Source of the DNA: Copromyces sp. CBS 386.78
Lineage: Eukaryota; Ascomycota; Sordariomycetes; Sordariales; Sordariaceae
Direction: 5' to 3'
Assembly: GCA_030685235.1 (NCBI GenBank)
Contig: MU839183.1
Span: forward strand, 62,001-126,000
DNA length: 64,000 nt
Part shown: one piece after another, positions 20,658 through 33,400 of the stretch
How the letters are laid out: each line of letters opens with the position of its first letter
Position numbering within the stretch: position 1 is the first letter of the stretch
Translations under genes and position numbers: made by a program
The notes under the pieces: model-generated
Told to the model about the DNA's origin: nothing
Seen by the model: only the letters and a program-made list of their open reading frames with translations
Databases searched by the model: none

Positions 20658-22463
20658 TTAAGCACCAATGCTGCGCTTCTGAGCGCTCAACACAAGCCTG
20701 GCCTTGCGCTGCTGACCCTCAGCCGACTCCGTCTTGGCGCCGCGGTTGCTGTTCTTCAACAAGCTCGCAAAGCTGCCAGAGTCACGGCTGGCCATCTCGT
20801 TATCCGAGCAGTTGGTGCTATCAACGCTCGTGCGGTTAGTCTTCTGGCGCGAGCTCGGGCGGTCCGAGCCGATGGCGCCCCAGCTGCCAGTGCTAGTGCG
20901 CGAGCTAGGCAGGCTGCACTCGGCATCGTCGTGGTCGAGCAGGATTCCGGATCCGCTGCGGCCCGAGTCGCTGTCGTTGTCCGTCAAGGGAGTCTCTACC
21001 AGCTCGTCCGCGCTCTCCGAAATAGGGCTGATACTTCCAGAGGAGCGGGCCTCCTTGCGCCTTTCAAGACCAGCACGCACAAGGTTGTGGATCGCCGAGC
21101 GACGAGTGCGGGCAACAAAGTTCTTGCTACCCTCGTGCTTGGAGGTCGGCTTGGACTTGAGCTCATCCAGAGAGGGCGGGTTGCGGGGCTGACGAACGGG
21201 GTGCTCGCCAGCACGAGCCTGACCGGGCCCATAACCGGCAGTCATCGGGGTCATCGGGAAGGAGGACGTCTTGGGGCCCGCAGTCTTGGGAGGCTCCTCG
21301 TTGGTCGAGATGGTCAGCTGGTTCTTGTTGCCGTTGGCAGTCGAGATGGTCTTCTTATGACCACGACGGAAAGCGTTGGCGCTCGGGGGAGGCAGGGGGT
21401 TGACAGCAGTCTCGACGACAGGCGACTCGAAGCGGCGAGGGGGCGAAGAGTTCCGCGAGTTCGACTTGTTCGCCTCGGTCGGGGGAGGGGACACCTGCAA
21501 GCGGGGAGTGCCGACAGCCGGCTGCTGGGCACCACCGTAGCTGTTCAGGTTGAGCTGGGCAGTCTGGCTGGCGAGCTGGTTGCTGGCCTCGTAGAGCGTC
21601 TGCTGGCCAGTGGTAGGATCGTAGAGAGTGTAGGCGCTTTGCTGCTGGGTAGCAGTCGGGGTCATCAAGGCCTGGAGCTGCTGGAGATGCTGGATCTGAG
21701 CAGCCTGCTGAGCACGAGCCTGCTGGAGGGCCAAGTACTGTTGCTGGAGACGCTGCTGTTGGAGTTGCTCCACCTGCTGCTGCACGTGCTGCTGCATCTG
21801 TTGCTGGTAAGCAGCTGACTGGTGGTTCTGCTGCGCGGCCGGGGCCTGTCCCTGCATACGGTAACCCTGGGACTGGAGCTGCTGGGCAGCCGCCTGCAGG
21901 GCCTGCAGCTGCTGTTGCAACTGTTGCTGACGCTGAGCCAGAACGTGATTAGTGTACATGAGTTGAGCGTGCACATTGGGATCAAGCTCTCCCTGAACGG
22001 GGTCATCCATCGAAAGCTGCGAAACCATCGCCTGTTCAGTCGTGTACTGCTGCTGCTGTTGATAGGCGGCGACCTCGGCGTTGTAAAGAGCCTGCTGCTG
22101 CATGGCCTGCTGTTGAGCCTGGTGCATGCCACCATAGGTCGGCATGGACGTCTTAGGTCCGTTCAGGTAGCTGGCGCCCTCATACATGCCGGAAGTGATC
22201 GAGTTGCGGCTGTTCCGAGCATGGGGGTTGACGGTGGGCGAGGCGGGACCGTTTCCAATGGAGAAGCTGGTAGCGGTGGCCGACTTGGGGGCGGTTCTAA
22301 GACCGGCAAGAAGGTGAGAGCGGCTGGTGCGCGGCGTGGGAATGCCAGTGTCGTTCTCGGGGATGGACTTGAAGTCGAAAGAGAGAGGCTTGATGTTCTG
22401 GCCGCCTCTCCTTGAAGCCAGACCAGAGGGCATGGCCTGCTGGTTGTACTGCATGTGCGCCAT
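20658..22463 (-). CDS. Gln-rich conserved fungal protein, Scp3-like
   Basis: 601 aa in one uninterrupted exon, ATG at 22463. Near the N-terminus stands TPRTSRSHLLAGLRTAPKS (about residues 43-61). Residues about 110-270 are a glutamine-rich, largely helical region with poly-Q runs. The C-terminal third carries PPPSANAFRRGH, AGEHPVRQPRNPPSLDEL and SKNFVARTRRSAIHNLVRAG (from about residue 446), then a Ser/Asp-rich acidic tail ending LVLSAQKRSIGA. From memory, this order matches ascomycete proteins annotated as spindle-poison-sensitivity protein Scp3; that name rests on weak functional data. No enzyme motif, signal peptide or membrane segment. Codon use looks like an expressed host gene. The long gene-free upstream region would fit complex regulation. 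Confidence 0.85.
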   Translation of the reverse strand: MAHMQYNQQAMPSGLASRRGGQNIKPLSFDFKSIPENDTGIPTPRTSRSHLLAGLRTAPKSATATSFSIGNGPASPTVNPHARNSRNSITSGMYEGASYLNGPKTSMPTYGGMHQAQQQAMQQQALYNAEVAAYQQQQQYTTEQAMVSQLSMDDPVQGELDPNVHAQLMYTNHVLAQRQQQLQQQLQALQAAAQQLQSQGYRMQGQAPAAQQNHQSAAYQQQMQQHVQQQVEQLQQQRLQQQYLALQQARAQQAAQIQHLQQLQALMTPTATQQQSAYTLYDPTTGQQTLYEASNQLASQTAQLNLNSYGGAQQPAVGTPRLQVSPPPTEANKSNSRNSSPPRRFESPVVETAVNPLPPPSANAFRRGHKKTISTANGNKNQLTISTNEEPPKTAGPKTSSFPMTPMTAGYGPGQARAGEHPVRQPRNPPSLDELKSKPTSKHEGSKNFVARTRRSAIHNLVRAGLERRKEARSSGSISPISESADELVETPLTDNDSDSGRSGSGILLDHDDAECSLPSSRTSTGSWGAIGSDRPSSRQKTNRTSVDSTNCSDNEMASRDSGSFASLLKNSNRGAKTESAEGQQRKARLVLSAQKRSIGA

Positions 22464-24263
22464 TCTTGATGATGATGGATGGATATTAGGAAGAATATAC
22501 CGGTTGGTGCAGGAACGTGATCAAACGCTCCGATGTTGCGACCGCTCTATTTTCTCTCGAAGAATGCGAAAAACGATATGAAGTCGAAGAAGCCTGTACC
22601 AAGACCTCAAACCGAAGATAATGCAATGGTGGTTGTTGTGTATAAAAACAGTTGATGATGATTGGGAGCGTTCCAATTAAGAGATTGTCGAAGATGACGG
22701 AGGTCGAAAGATTGTGCTGCTAGAGATGGAAGCCGAATGAGCGGACAGAGCGTGCGTTCAAAAGCCGGAGCGACGAACAGAAGAGGGAAAGAAGCGGTCG
22801 AGGGTCGTCGACGACTGTTGCGTGAAGAAGACGGCCGTCGGTCGGCGGAGAGAGAAGGTGAAAAAAGACCTCGCGCGATCGGTGGGATGGTGGATGGGAA
22901 AGAAGGACGGTGGGGTGTTGTTCAAGTTTGTATTGATGACTTGTCGAGAAGAGGAGTGAGGTGGCGAATTCAGTCGAACCAGTGCGAACCTTGAAAAGGT
23001 GCAGTGCGGTGGTCTTCGGTTAAGCCTGGACTGGACCGGGTCAGGAGACAACAACCTTAAAACACAGCTGCTAGCGGCAGTGGATGCAGGCTGGCAGTGG
23101 CAGTGGTGTGTGGCTGTTGGACTTTAGTACCTCTAGCGGGGAGCGACGACGCGTGGAGAAGTCAAAAACCTTTGTGTTCTCGGGATGGAGACAGACAAAG
23201 GGACAGAGCTGGCCAGAGCTACCTTTTCCACTTGTTCCAAAGGGACGGGAGCGTCTTGAACAACAATGAACAGGAGGACTGATGATCCTTTTTCTTTTCC
23301 ACTCTCAAAGTGTGCGGGAGGTAGTTGCTGTATCCGGGGGGTGATCACGTCTCCACGATGATCCTAGTATACTGCTCTTTCCGAATCAATGACAATCAAT
23401 TGCCTTTGATGAACGTTGCTGCCAGAGATTATTGTGTGAACGATACGTGTTCGTGGTGATGGTGGGAGTGCGAAAGCGTTGGGGTGCGTTGCGTGTTGTC
23501 GAGAAGAAAAAAAACCAATCGAAGCCGAGGTCGACGAGACGGAAAACACGCGAGATAACAAATAGCGTGTGCAGCCGAAGTAGAATACAAGGATTAAAAG
23601 GAATAACCTTTTTGTTGTGTTTGTTGTTGATGCGATCGAACTTTTTTTCCTTATTGCCCAGCTAGGGGTTTGTTTGGATTTTGGATTGTATTTGGGAGAT
23701 TTCTGCAGTTGTGTGCGGTCTAGTGGGTGGGTGTGCGTGGTCGAGGAAGGAATCTCGAAGAGAGAAAGTCGACGAAAGGCGCGTCTGTTGGGGACCTTTC
23801 GAGTGGAGATGGTCTTGTCAATTTTTTCTCAATCAAGAGGAATGCACAAAGGGATTCGACTGCGAGACCTGGAGGCCGTGCCACACTAGAACAGTAGAGA
23901 GGAACAACTGAGAATGGAGAAGGAACAATGCTCGAAACAACGACGACGACCGACGTCTTTGCACGAATGAGAGAGGAAGAGGAAAGAGGAAGGGGGTTTT
24001 TGCCGGACGAGGCTAGGAAAAGGAAGGGCGATCTAGATGGCGATGGAAAAAGAGAAAGAAAAGAGAGGAAAAGGCGACGGGAAGTGTGTCTGTGAAGACT
24101 GATGGGAAGTCAAAAGTCAAGAGTGCAGGGCAGTTACACAGCGCATCGGGGCATTTCAATCACCGCCAGCAGGGCATTACGTTGGGGAACAGTGGACAGA
24201 AATGGAGAGCCGGGACCACGGGCCAGAATTGAGAGACGAGCGGGGGCCAAGAGCAACAAGGGA
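22464..24263. promoter_or_regulatory. Long gene-free upstream region of the Scp3-like gene
   Basis: 1.8 kb of GC-balanced sequence with only short overlapping frames on both strands. On the gene's strand it holds pyrimidine-rich stretches and several short upstream ATGs, so it may be promoter plus a long 5' leader. No TATA or CCAAT box could be placed with confidence. Confidence 0.4.
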
Positions 24264-24268
24264 GAATT
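24264..24268. repeat. Target-site duplication GAATT, left copy
   Basis: GAATT before the left LTR at 24269, repeated at 30412-30416 after the right LTR. Confidence 0.85.
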
Positions 24269-24436
24269 TGTGATAATATGGGTCTGAAAGTAGGGGGTTC
24301 AACGTGGCTGTATTGTGTGTTCTATTGTGCTGATCTGCACCTGGCTCGATATCTGGCATCTAGTATAAATCCCGCAGCTGATCCGCTCCTCCGAAATCCC
24401 GTAACTATACACGTGCATATCCCCTGCCGTCTAATA
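24269..24436 (-). repeat. 3' LTR of the second decayed Copia element
   Basis: 168 bp beginning TGTGATAATATG. It aligns without gaps to 30244-30411, whose start reads TATAATAATATA, the RIP form. The end here is TA where the partner has CA. Confidence 0.85.
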
Positions 24437-25399
24437 CACCCCCTTAGATTTAGCGTACAAACTGCACCAAATCTACTCAGAAATGCCCTAAAATCCTTCC
24501 AAAACTAGCTAGAAATAATACTATTCCTAAATATAATCCCCAATTATTTCTTTTTATTATAGTAGCTTTCAAACTATTACTCGTAAGAGCTATCAATAAA
24601 TATACTCGCCGTTTCGTTGCCCGTATCCTCTTTACTAAAATCCTCTATACCCTTAGGGCGCCTTATAACGATATTTCTGTTATTAAATTCCCGTAATTAA
24701 ATCGGTAGCCGCTATAATTCTATAAATCCTAATTATTCTAACGAAATTAAATAAATTACAGGAAGGAAGCTCTTCGTAAACCTATTAACGATTTATTCCT
24801 TAGTCGGTATATATACTATATTAACTAATTTCCTCTCTTATATTTACTTTAACTAATATTTATATATATTTATATATTTAAATTTCGTAACGAACCGTAT
24901 TCCCTCCTTTATAATAAAGCGGATTGTTTATTTATTATCGCACCCTATAAGGGTCCCCTCCTAATTTAGGAAACTTAGTGTAAATTCGTTAAATAAACGG
25001 CGGACGTAGATTACCTCCTTAGTACTTTAATTTAAAGATAGTAATTTAGCTTCTATTAATAAAATTATAATAATATTTTACTTATTAGTACGTTAATTAA
25101 TAATATTACTTAGCAACTACATTATAAACGCTTATAAATTCTTATAATTAAAAGAATTATTTATAAATAAAGAATTAATTATAATGTAGAAGTCCTAATA
25201 ATCTTTATTATTTAATTAAAGGGCGAAATTTTAAATTATAAAAAGATAGAAAATTACCCAATCTACTACTATATAATAAGCAAGATTAGGGTTAGAATTG
25301 AATTAAATGAATTTTAAAATTAAGAAAACGATATTTAATTATAATGTAACGGCGATATAGAGGATAGAACCGATTTTTACTTAATATACAACAATCTCG

Positions 25400-26200
25400 T
25401 ATAATATAATACTATTTTAATAAGGGAATAACTCCTCTTTAATTATTAGGGTTATATATAGTTTCTTAATTTATTTTACCTTATTAATAATTTTCTTAAT
25501 ATATTCCTATTAAGAGAGCTAGATTAGCCTTTTCTCGTAGTTTCGAATAATTTCGATATTTAAGAACTACTTTAGCGGATCTCCGCCGGTTAACTAATAC
25601 TTCTTCTCTATAATAATTACTACCCCCTTAGTAGTAGCGATCTCCTAGTCCCTATACTTATAAATAATAATAATATTATTAACGTAAAAGAATAAGAAAA
25701 TATTATTTTTAATAAAAATATTAAGTTCTATAGGGAGAGGATTTATACTTATAATAACTAGGGTTCTAATAAATTCTTATTATTAAAAGAGAAGAGATCT
25801 CCGTAAATTATATAACGCCCGTAATAGCTAAAGTACTTAGCCTTTCCTTATATAACCAAGGGGAAGTTTTATATATACTAATTTATTAAATAGTATATTT
25901 ATAAATACGTTTTTTACATCGTATTAGGTTAAATCGAAGTTGAAATAAACTACTATCGCTATTAGGATATAAAACGATTTAATTATTAGAATCGCTACGT
26001 ATATTTCTCGTACGCTATCTTTAAACTACTAATCCTTACGTATAACTAGATATACTTTATACTTGAAGAAATGGCCGTTTTAATTGAATTTATAAATATA
26101 TACCTATATTGAACTAAATATTTCGTTATCTCTAAATTTTTCGGCGCTAACCTACTTCTAAGATTTAAAATCCTTATATTCATCTAAATATTCCTTCTTT
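25400..26200 (-). pseudogene. Decayed Copia reverse transcriptase
   Basis: Minus-strand translation shows REIYVAILIIKSF, then FNFDLTQYDVKNVFINILF near 25960-25905, VYIKLPLGYIRKG near 25890-25850, ALYNLRRSLL near 25820, and FYVNNIIII near 25690 for the YVDD box with aspartates read as asparagine. This fixes the superfamily and orientation. Confidence 0.8.
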
Positions 26201-28287
26201 ACTTCCTTAAAGAATTCTCTAAAAGGATAAGAGTTGAATTGTCTATAATTATTAGGAAGGGGTAGAAAATTAGACTGATAAAGGGTTTTTAATATACCTT
26301 TTACCTTATAGCGATATATAAATTCCTTCGTTATTTTCAATTTAAAATTATAATTAGGGTCGACTTTAATCCTACTCTCTCTTATTTCTTCTAGGAAGGT
26401 TTAATTTATAACTTTATTTCCCTAAATACTTATTAATTTATTCCCTCGTATAAATATAAAGGATACGGCCTATATAAAATATTAATTTATAATTAATTAT
26501 AAATTTTTATTAAATTAAAAGAAGTTAGTTACTAAGAATACGGCTAAACTTTTAAAAAGGGTTAATAAATACCCTTCTTCCTTATCTTTTAAATTTAAAA
26601 CCGTATTCTAGAAATCCGACGACTTTTATACTAGTAATACTAACGAGGGTTCTTCTAAAGACCTTTATAGATTCTCTAAACCCGCCTATAGATTTCGTAT
26701 CCTAAATTCCTCCTCTTCCCCTAATATATTCGATTCGTTTAGAAAGCTTTAGGTAATAAGGCTAAGAATTCCCTCCTCAATAGTATTAAACTAGAAGAAA
26801 TCTATTTATATAATATTTATTTAATAGAAATTTTTTAATTATATAGCTAACTTTTTAAGGGAAATATTAAAGGCATTATAAATTTCTTTAACGTTATTAA
26901 AGAATACCTTATCTTTATTAAATATAACGTTTCGTATAATAACGATAGTATTCGTATATAAATTCTAGATCCGGTAGATATTAATTAATTAATACCCTAT
27001 TAAATACCTAATCTATATACGGTCTTTAAATTTTATAATTTTATTCTACTCCTTTATTACCTCTATAAAGAAGGCGAAGGCTTTATAACTATAAACTTTA
27101 AAGTATATAATAATTAGGGACGGATTTACTAATAGAACGATATTATTTTTAAATTAATAAAACGTTTTAAATCTCTCCTTAAAGGATTTTTAATAATATT
27201 CAACTTTAGGAATTAAATTATATAAATATATAACTACTCTAGTAATTTCCAATTATAATTTATAGGATAAATTCGTACCCGAATGTATTACTACCGCCTT
27301 AATTTTAATTATACCCCTTAAACGCTCTACGCCGCCGTTTTAAACTTATATATAAAATGTTAAAGGTTTAATACTAATCCCTTTATTAGAGAACTAAGTA
27401 GTAATCTTCTTACTATTCGTTATTTCGTTATTATATTTAATAATACGAAGTACTATTTAAAATTTCGTCTATAAATTTTTTAAATAAGGACTCTAAATAA
27501 ATAATAATAGAATCCGCTTTTTAATTACTTAAATAATATATTTAAATAAATTTAGACTATTAATTTATAATTATTATTAAGTTTGAATATTCTATACTAT
27601 TGAATTTTGCCTTCTTATATAAAAAGAAATCGATAGCGAAACGTAATTTAGGTCCTTCGAAGTAATCCCGAACCTCCTTATACACCTAACGCCTTAATTT
27701 AACCTTTATATATAAATTACAATAAACTAAATCTAATCCTTTTAACCGAACGCTATATACCTATTCGGTAAATTTAGCGAAAATATTAAAATTAGGGTAG
27801 TTAAATCGAAACTATTAGCGGAAAGGATCTCCCTTTCGGGACTTCTACTTAAAATAGCTAGAATACTATATAATAAAAGAAGATTCGTTAAGGCTATTAT
27901 TCTATAAGGGGATATATTCTAATATAAATTAATTATAATAAGAATAGATATTATAAATTAAGGAGTCTATAAAATTAGAATGTAAATAACTATTTTTATA
28001 ATTTTAGAAGATCTATTCCTCTTCGAATTTTTTTAAGGAAACGAGGTTATAAGTTATATTTAGTATTAAAGCGATATTAGTAAAGTATAAATCGTAACCC
28101 GCTTTATTATTTTCGATTATTAATATAATATTGTTATATCCTTCGATAAATATATATTTATCCTTAACCTATATATAATTACTAAAGTTTATAAAATTTA
28201 AATCGTCGAATCAACTAACCTTATTAAAAATATAAATTATTATATTTAAATTGAGGATCGCTAAATTTCTTAATAGGTATATAGTAT

Positions 28288-28295
28288 TATAGTAA
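28288..28295. repeat. Target-site duplication TATAGTAA of the first hAT-type MITE
   Basis: Eight bases before the MITE at 28296, repeated at 28891-28898. Confidence 0.9.
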
Positions 28296-28890
28296 GAGAA
28301 AGTCTTTTCGCACTGCCCTCAATGTCTTCATACACTGCTCCCCCACTTTAATTTTTTTTTTGGACCAATAATCTCACACGCATCCATTAGCCTCCCCTTA
28401 GCGTACCTTAGCGCACATTAGCTCCCGCTCCCTCCCCACTTTGGACCGCCAAGACCCAGATTTCAAGCCATTACGCGCCCAGACCCGTGCAGTCGTACTG
28501 CACTGGCCACCTCTGGTATGGATTAATGTAGAGTGCAGTGCAGTATAGTGAGCTCAATCGAGCTCAAGCGACCTCAATTGAACGCGACGTGCAAAAGTGC
28601 GACCATACCACTAAGTGCCCTGTAAGATAGCTATAGAAACGCCCTGTAAAAACTGGGTCTGGGTGCCAATCTGGCTGCACGTGCTGCAGTCTGGAGTCTG
28701 GGCTTGGCATGGCGTGAAAAATGTAATGCCCAGACTTACTAGCTGAAATTTATGAAAAAAACCACGCCAAAGTATGGTGTGGGTCCAGAGGTTATGTCTG
28801 TGAGATGATTGGTCCAAAAAGCGGGAGAGGGCGCGCCAAGTGGGGGAGCAGTGTATGAAGACATCGAGGGCAGTGCGAAAAGACTTTCTC
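28296..28890. mobile_element. hAT-type MITE, first copy
   Basis: 595 bp with inverted ends of about 53 bp that differ at one position (GAGAAAGTCTTTTCGCACTG...), inside the 8-bp duplication TATAGTAA. An 8-bp duplication and absence of coding capacity indicate a non-autonomous element of the hAT type or a relative. It is GC-balanced inside an AT-rich decayed element, so it arrived after most RIP had occurred. The only frame of note (28611-28817) is non-coding. Confidence 0.9.
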
Positions 28891-30243
28891 TATAGTAATC
28901 CGTAGTAAATATTAAAAAACTATTCTTACTAATTTAACGACCGAATTAATTCTCGTTATCTTTGTTCGCTTATTTAAAGCGGTTAACGGCTTCTTTAAAG
29001 TATTTATCCTTCTTCAAATTTACTTCTACCAGTTTCTGGATATAAGGGGATTCGACCTAACTATCGAAAATTATTTATAATTTTATATAATAGTATTATT
29101 CTAATTTATAATTATAAAATTTATAGAGTTTATACGGGAGTCGGGGTTTCTTTAACGAAGGTAAAGATAAAGAGGAAGTACGCTTATTTTTATTATTAAT
29201 ATTCTTTTTAGGAACGGATTTCCTATTAATTATTTTTATAATTTTTCCCTATCCTTTTACCCCCGGGCTAGGTTATTTATTGTTGTTAGGAATATCCTCT
29301 TTAGCGGGTTTATTATTTAATATAATTACGAACGCTATACCTTTAAACGGGGGGGACGCAACCTTTTCCCTAAATAGTATTCGCTATTATTACTTTACGA
29401 AAATCCTTAGCTATAATTCGGAAAAAGATCTAGAAATTAAAATTTTCTTCGATTTTCTTATTATATTAAAATTAGTAAATTTCTACTTAACTATTGTAAG
29501 GAGAAGATTTAATTGCGTTATAAAATTCTAAAAATTAAAAGTTGGGTTCGTTAGCGCTGGGGATTTATTAGGCAATATAAAGGGCTATAGTTAATTCCTA
29601 TTAGAAAATCCAATTAAATTAATTATAATTTCTTTTTACGGGGGGTTTAAAAAAGTTAAGAAGGGTAGCCCTAGCGAATTTCTTAGCTTTACGGTCGTTA
29701 AAGGAAGCGGATTTAGAAAGGTTATTATATTATTCGTATAATTTAATATATTGAATAAGGTTAGTCTTGCGGTACTAATCTCTAACGGTTTCGGTTATTT
29801 ATCGATTTAATATAGTCTTTTTAATATTTAGGTCCGAGAAGGCCTTAACTTCAATACGCCAATCCTATTTTTTAATTATATAGTTATAATAATCGCGTTT
29901 ATAAAAGAAGTTGTAAATCCGCGCCGCGTTAAAAAGCTCTCGCTCCCTAATTCTACGTTCGGCGGGGGTCTCCCCCTCAGAAGGTATACCCTAATAATTA
30001 ACGATATTGGATTCTTCTGGGTCAATAAGTTAGGGTACGTAGTTTGCTGGATCGATATACTTCTAAAGGCCGAAATTTTAGGCTTAAGAGATAAAGGCAT
30101 CTTCCTACGCGGGCTAGTTCTTGGGTGCGTTGAGTATAACGCTATTATTAGATTTGGTCGTAGAAGACATTATCGTTTCGGTTTTTCGGGTTATTAAATC
30201 GCTAGCAATAGCTTCAAACGATTAAATCAATAAAACTCTTAAT

Positions 30244-30411
30244 TATAATAATATAGGTCTAAAAGTAGGGGGTTCAACGTGGCTATATTGTGTATTCTAT
30301 TGTACTAATCTGCACCTAGCTCGATATTTGGCATCTGGTATAAATCCCGCAGCTAATCCGCTCCTCCGAAATCCCGTGACTGTGCACGTGCATATCCCCT
30401 GCCGTCTGACA
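30244..30411 (-). repeat. 5' LTR of the second decayed Copia element
   Basis: 168 bp partner of 24269-24436, ending CTGACA, followed by GAATT at 30412-30416. Confidence 0.85.
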
Positions 30412-30416
30412 GAATT

Positions 30417-33400
30417 CCCGTCCTGATGCGCAATCCGGGCGGGGCGGACAAGAGGACAGAAGATGTGGAGTCAAAAAAGAGGGAAAAGGGAAAACTGTGT
30501 GGGCAAGCACTGGGTTAGCGAGAGCAGCAGGAGCCCAAGGAACGATAACGATTGGTCAACTGCAGCAGGGGAAGTGGAGATATCACACACCAGGGTTTAG
30601 CGGATAGCAGCCAGCGATGATTTGGTCAGCCAATAAGAGGGCGCAATTACCACTCGATGCGAGATTGGAGGTAAGCGGAGGTTGAGGAGCAAGGACTGGA
30701 AACTCCATCTCGTGATCATTTGGCGTTAACACGCCTTGGTGGAGAATGTGCCCGTATGGTGATAGCAACACGAGGTCTGCTGTTATTCATGCCTGTAACT
30801 GGCGGCTACAGCGGGCATGCCAGCTCACCTTCAGCCGGGCCAATGACATGCTTCAACCGCACCAGTCCGAAACACGAAGCCCTTGTCCCCGAACTTGCCC
30901 TGGCTCTCATCATCGTCCATCGGTCAAGATGAAGATGATGGACTGCGATGACCATGTATTATCCATGTTGTCATTCGACATCCAAAAGAGTCGGACGACG
31001 ACCTCGAATCCTTTGTTCAGACAGACGATCCGGGGTCGTCACATTGGCACGCAGAGTTCTGTATTCTCGGTTGGAGCAAAAACATGGCAAAAACGTGATG
31101 GATTCGGCACCAGAAGCTTTTCCCGCTCGTGTTGGTATCTGAATTGGAACCCAACCGGCAGAAGCTCAACACTTTGATATCATTTTCGAGAATACTAGGT
31201 ATCAATCATCCTCGGTTGGAGTCACGCCCTTCCATGTTGCTCATCACACCAATCACCACACCCCTCCTCGGCGTTCCAAAACCGTCACAAAGTCACTGTC
31301 ACCAACCCACGAACCACAAAGATGGGCGAGACACACACAACGTTGCCAAGAAAGAAGGAACATTTAAGAATGGAACGGACGGCTTACTTCTGCAGGGCTG
31401 AAGCACACACAGCATTCTGGCATGTTGACGACAGGTCGATGGGCCCCTGTCCCTGTTATGGCTGCATGTTGACTTGACTTTAAAAAGCACCGCCGTTGAT
31501 GCATGGTTCGTTTGCGATCTAGATGTCTGTCTGCCAAAATTGGCATTTTGACACCGAGAGGTGACGGCAAGCAACAGAAACAAAATACACAAATTCCCTT
31601 CTCCAGGTTCCCTACAGAACCACCCAGCTGGAACTGAGACGACCCATCGGGCCCATCCACGTGGTTACCAAACCACAAACATGCATTCTGGCGCAGTCCG
31701 TCAGTTGTGAACGGTTGCGAGCGGTGCGGTGCGGTGCGGTGCGTTGCGCCAGACAGACAGCGGCGGTGCAGTGCAACAACGATGCCGTTCGACATGGAAA
31801 CCATTCAAATCCACCCTTTCCCCCACATCGCGACAATCGTCATTTCTCTTCAGCCCAGCAGGTGTGTGTTCTTTATCTGAGGTCTCATCTCAGCCGACCG
31901 TTCAGTTGCCTCGCCGCCACCATCAAGACCAGCAGCACTACCTCTACTGCACAACACTAGCAAGTGAAGAAGACAACTTAAAGCGGATCGTGATCCAGCG
32001 GGTCACTGAATCCCGTCCGGGCCTGCTTGGTCGGGTCTTGATCCGCCGGGCCCCATTAACAGAGACCAGCTCGCTGGTAACCATTCACAACGCAAACAGA
32101 GGCAATCTGGGGTATAGTACGCCCTAGACAAGCCCTGGTGCACCTGGGAGAGAGAGGTGTGGATGTCGTGGATGGTGACTGGTTGCACAGCCGCCCTCTT
32201 CGTTCGGCGCCGCGGCGGGCGTCCTCCGTGCTTCGTCCGGGGAAGGAAGCTTGAAAGGCTCAAAAGGGGATGGGAAGGGGGGAATCTGAAACATTGCCAG
32301 GGCCAGACCTGAGGTATCTGGTCTCGCTGATAATCGTCCATGGGTCCAAGTCCCAAGGAGTGTCTCCTGACATCTGAGGATTCGTGAACGACGACTCCCA
32401 TCATTCAGCAGTCCAGAACATCTTTGTTTCCTTGGCAGGTAAAACAGGCAAGTGTATCCAGCTTGACATGGCCATGAATTACATACATAATGACTTTCTC
32501 ACCCATAAAACTTAATGCCGAGAAAGAAGAGAAAGAAGAGAAAAAAAAAAGAAAAGAAAAGCTTCTTCGCTTCGATCTCCCAGCCGCCCAAGAGCACCAG
32601 AGTCCTGCCCTGCATCGATGCAAGTCACCTCACGGCAACGCACCTACCTGGGTGCATTTCCTTCCACTTTCTTGGCGTCTATTTTGGTTACCTTACTTTT
32701 CCACCACCCACCACCTGGCCGTTAATAGTCACCTTTCTGCTTCCGGTTGAAGATGCAGGACGCACGCACGCAGGTAATAATCGCATCGGCAACAATGGCG
32801 ACGGCGCTTAGCAATTTTGCTTTTTTGCTTCTTTGAGAAGCGCGAATGATTTCGGACATATAATTTCGGTCCGGCAGTCCACCGTTATTGACCACCCATC
32901 AATTGGTATTCTATCCTGAGGTAATAGAGAATGGCAAACACTATAGGTTCTTTCTTCGAGACGCCAGCCGATACTATCCCCGTTTACCCGACTCCCCAGC
33001 GTCAACGACGAACGCTCGTTTTCCGGAATGCTAAATGTCAAAAAACCGCCATGCTACCATTCAACTAGACTACAGTACATAGGTACACCACCTCTCCATA
33101 ATGTGATGGTTCCCCGCTCTCATCGATTCCCGCCGTTCCCGCCGTTCGGTTCCATTCCCCCCGGACGCCGGGACATAACACAGGACATCGACATGATATT
33201 TTCATTCCCATTCCCGGGACTTCTACCGTCGCCGTTTCTTTATAATGACTCGCGCCCCGTGTTTGGCCCTACACTATTTATATCCATGCAGATCATCGTA
33301 TGTACAGTAATTACCCCTGCTCGTACATGTACCTGAAAGTGTATAAAGCCCTCTAAATGCTTAGGATTTGGCGGCCGCAAATATTTAGTATAGGAAAGTG

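Larger units (their letters stand above)
24269..30411 (-). mobile_element. RIP-decayed Ty1/Copia retrotransposon (second lineage) with nested MITE
   Basis: 6.14 kb between two 168-bp LTRs flanked by GAATT. The minus strand carries Copia reverse transcriptase of the type with VYIKLPLGY and ALYNLRRSLL (family form VYMRMPPGY, ALYGLRRSPLLW), unlike the FNTAFLNAPI type of the two Copia elements further left. The primer region on the minus strand after 30243 (ATTAAGAGTTTT) does not match the half-tRNA-iMet site. Gene order on the minus strand places gag near 29-30 kb, integrase near 27-28 kb and reverse transcriptase near 25.5-26 kb. A 595-bp MITE interrupts it at 28296. It cannot encode protein. 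Confidence 0.88.

Noticed and set aside
20568..21818. 416-codon open frame on the plus strand
   Set aside because: It is antisense to the Scp3-like gene and arises from its GC-rich, glutamine-rich codons (CTG/CAG runs); no family motif.
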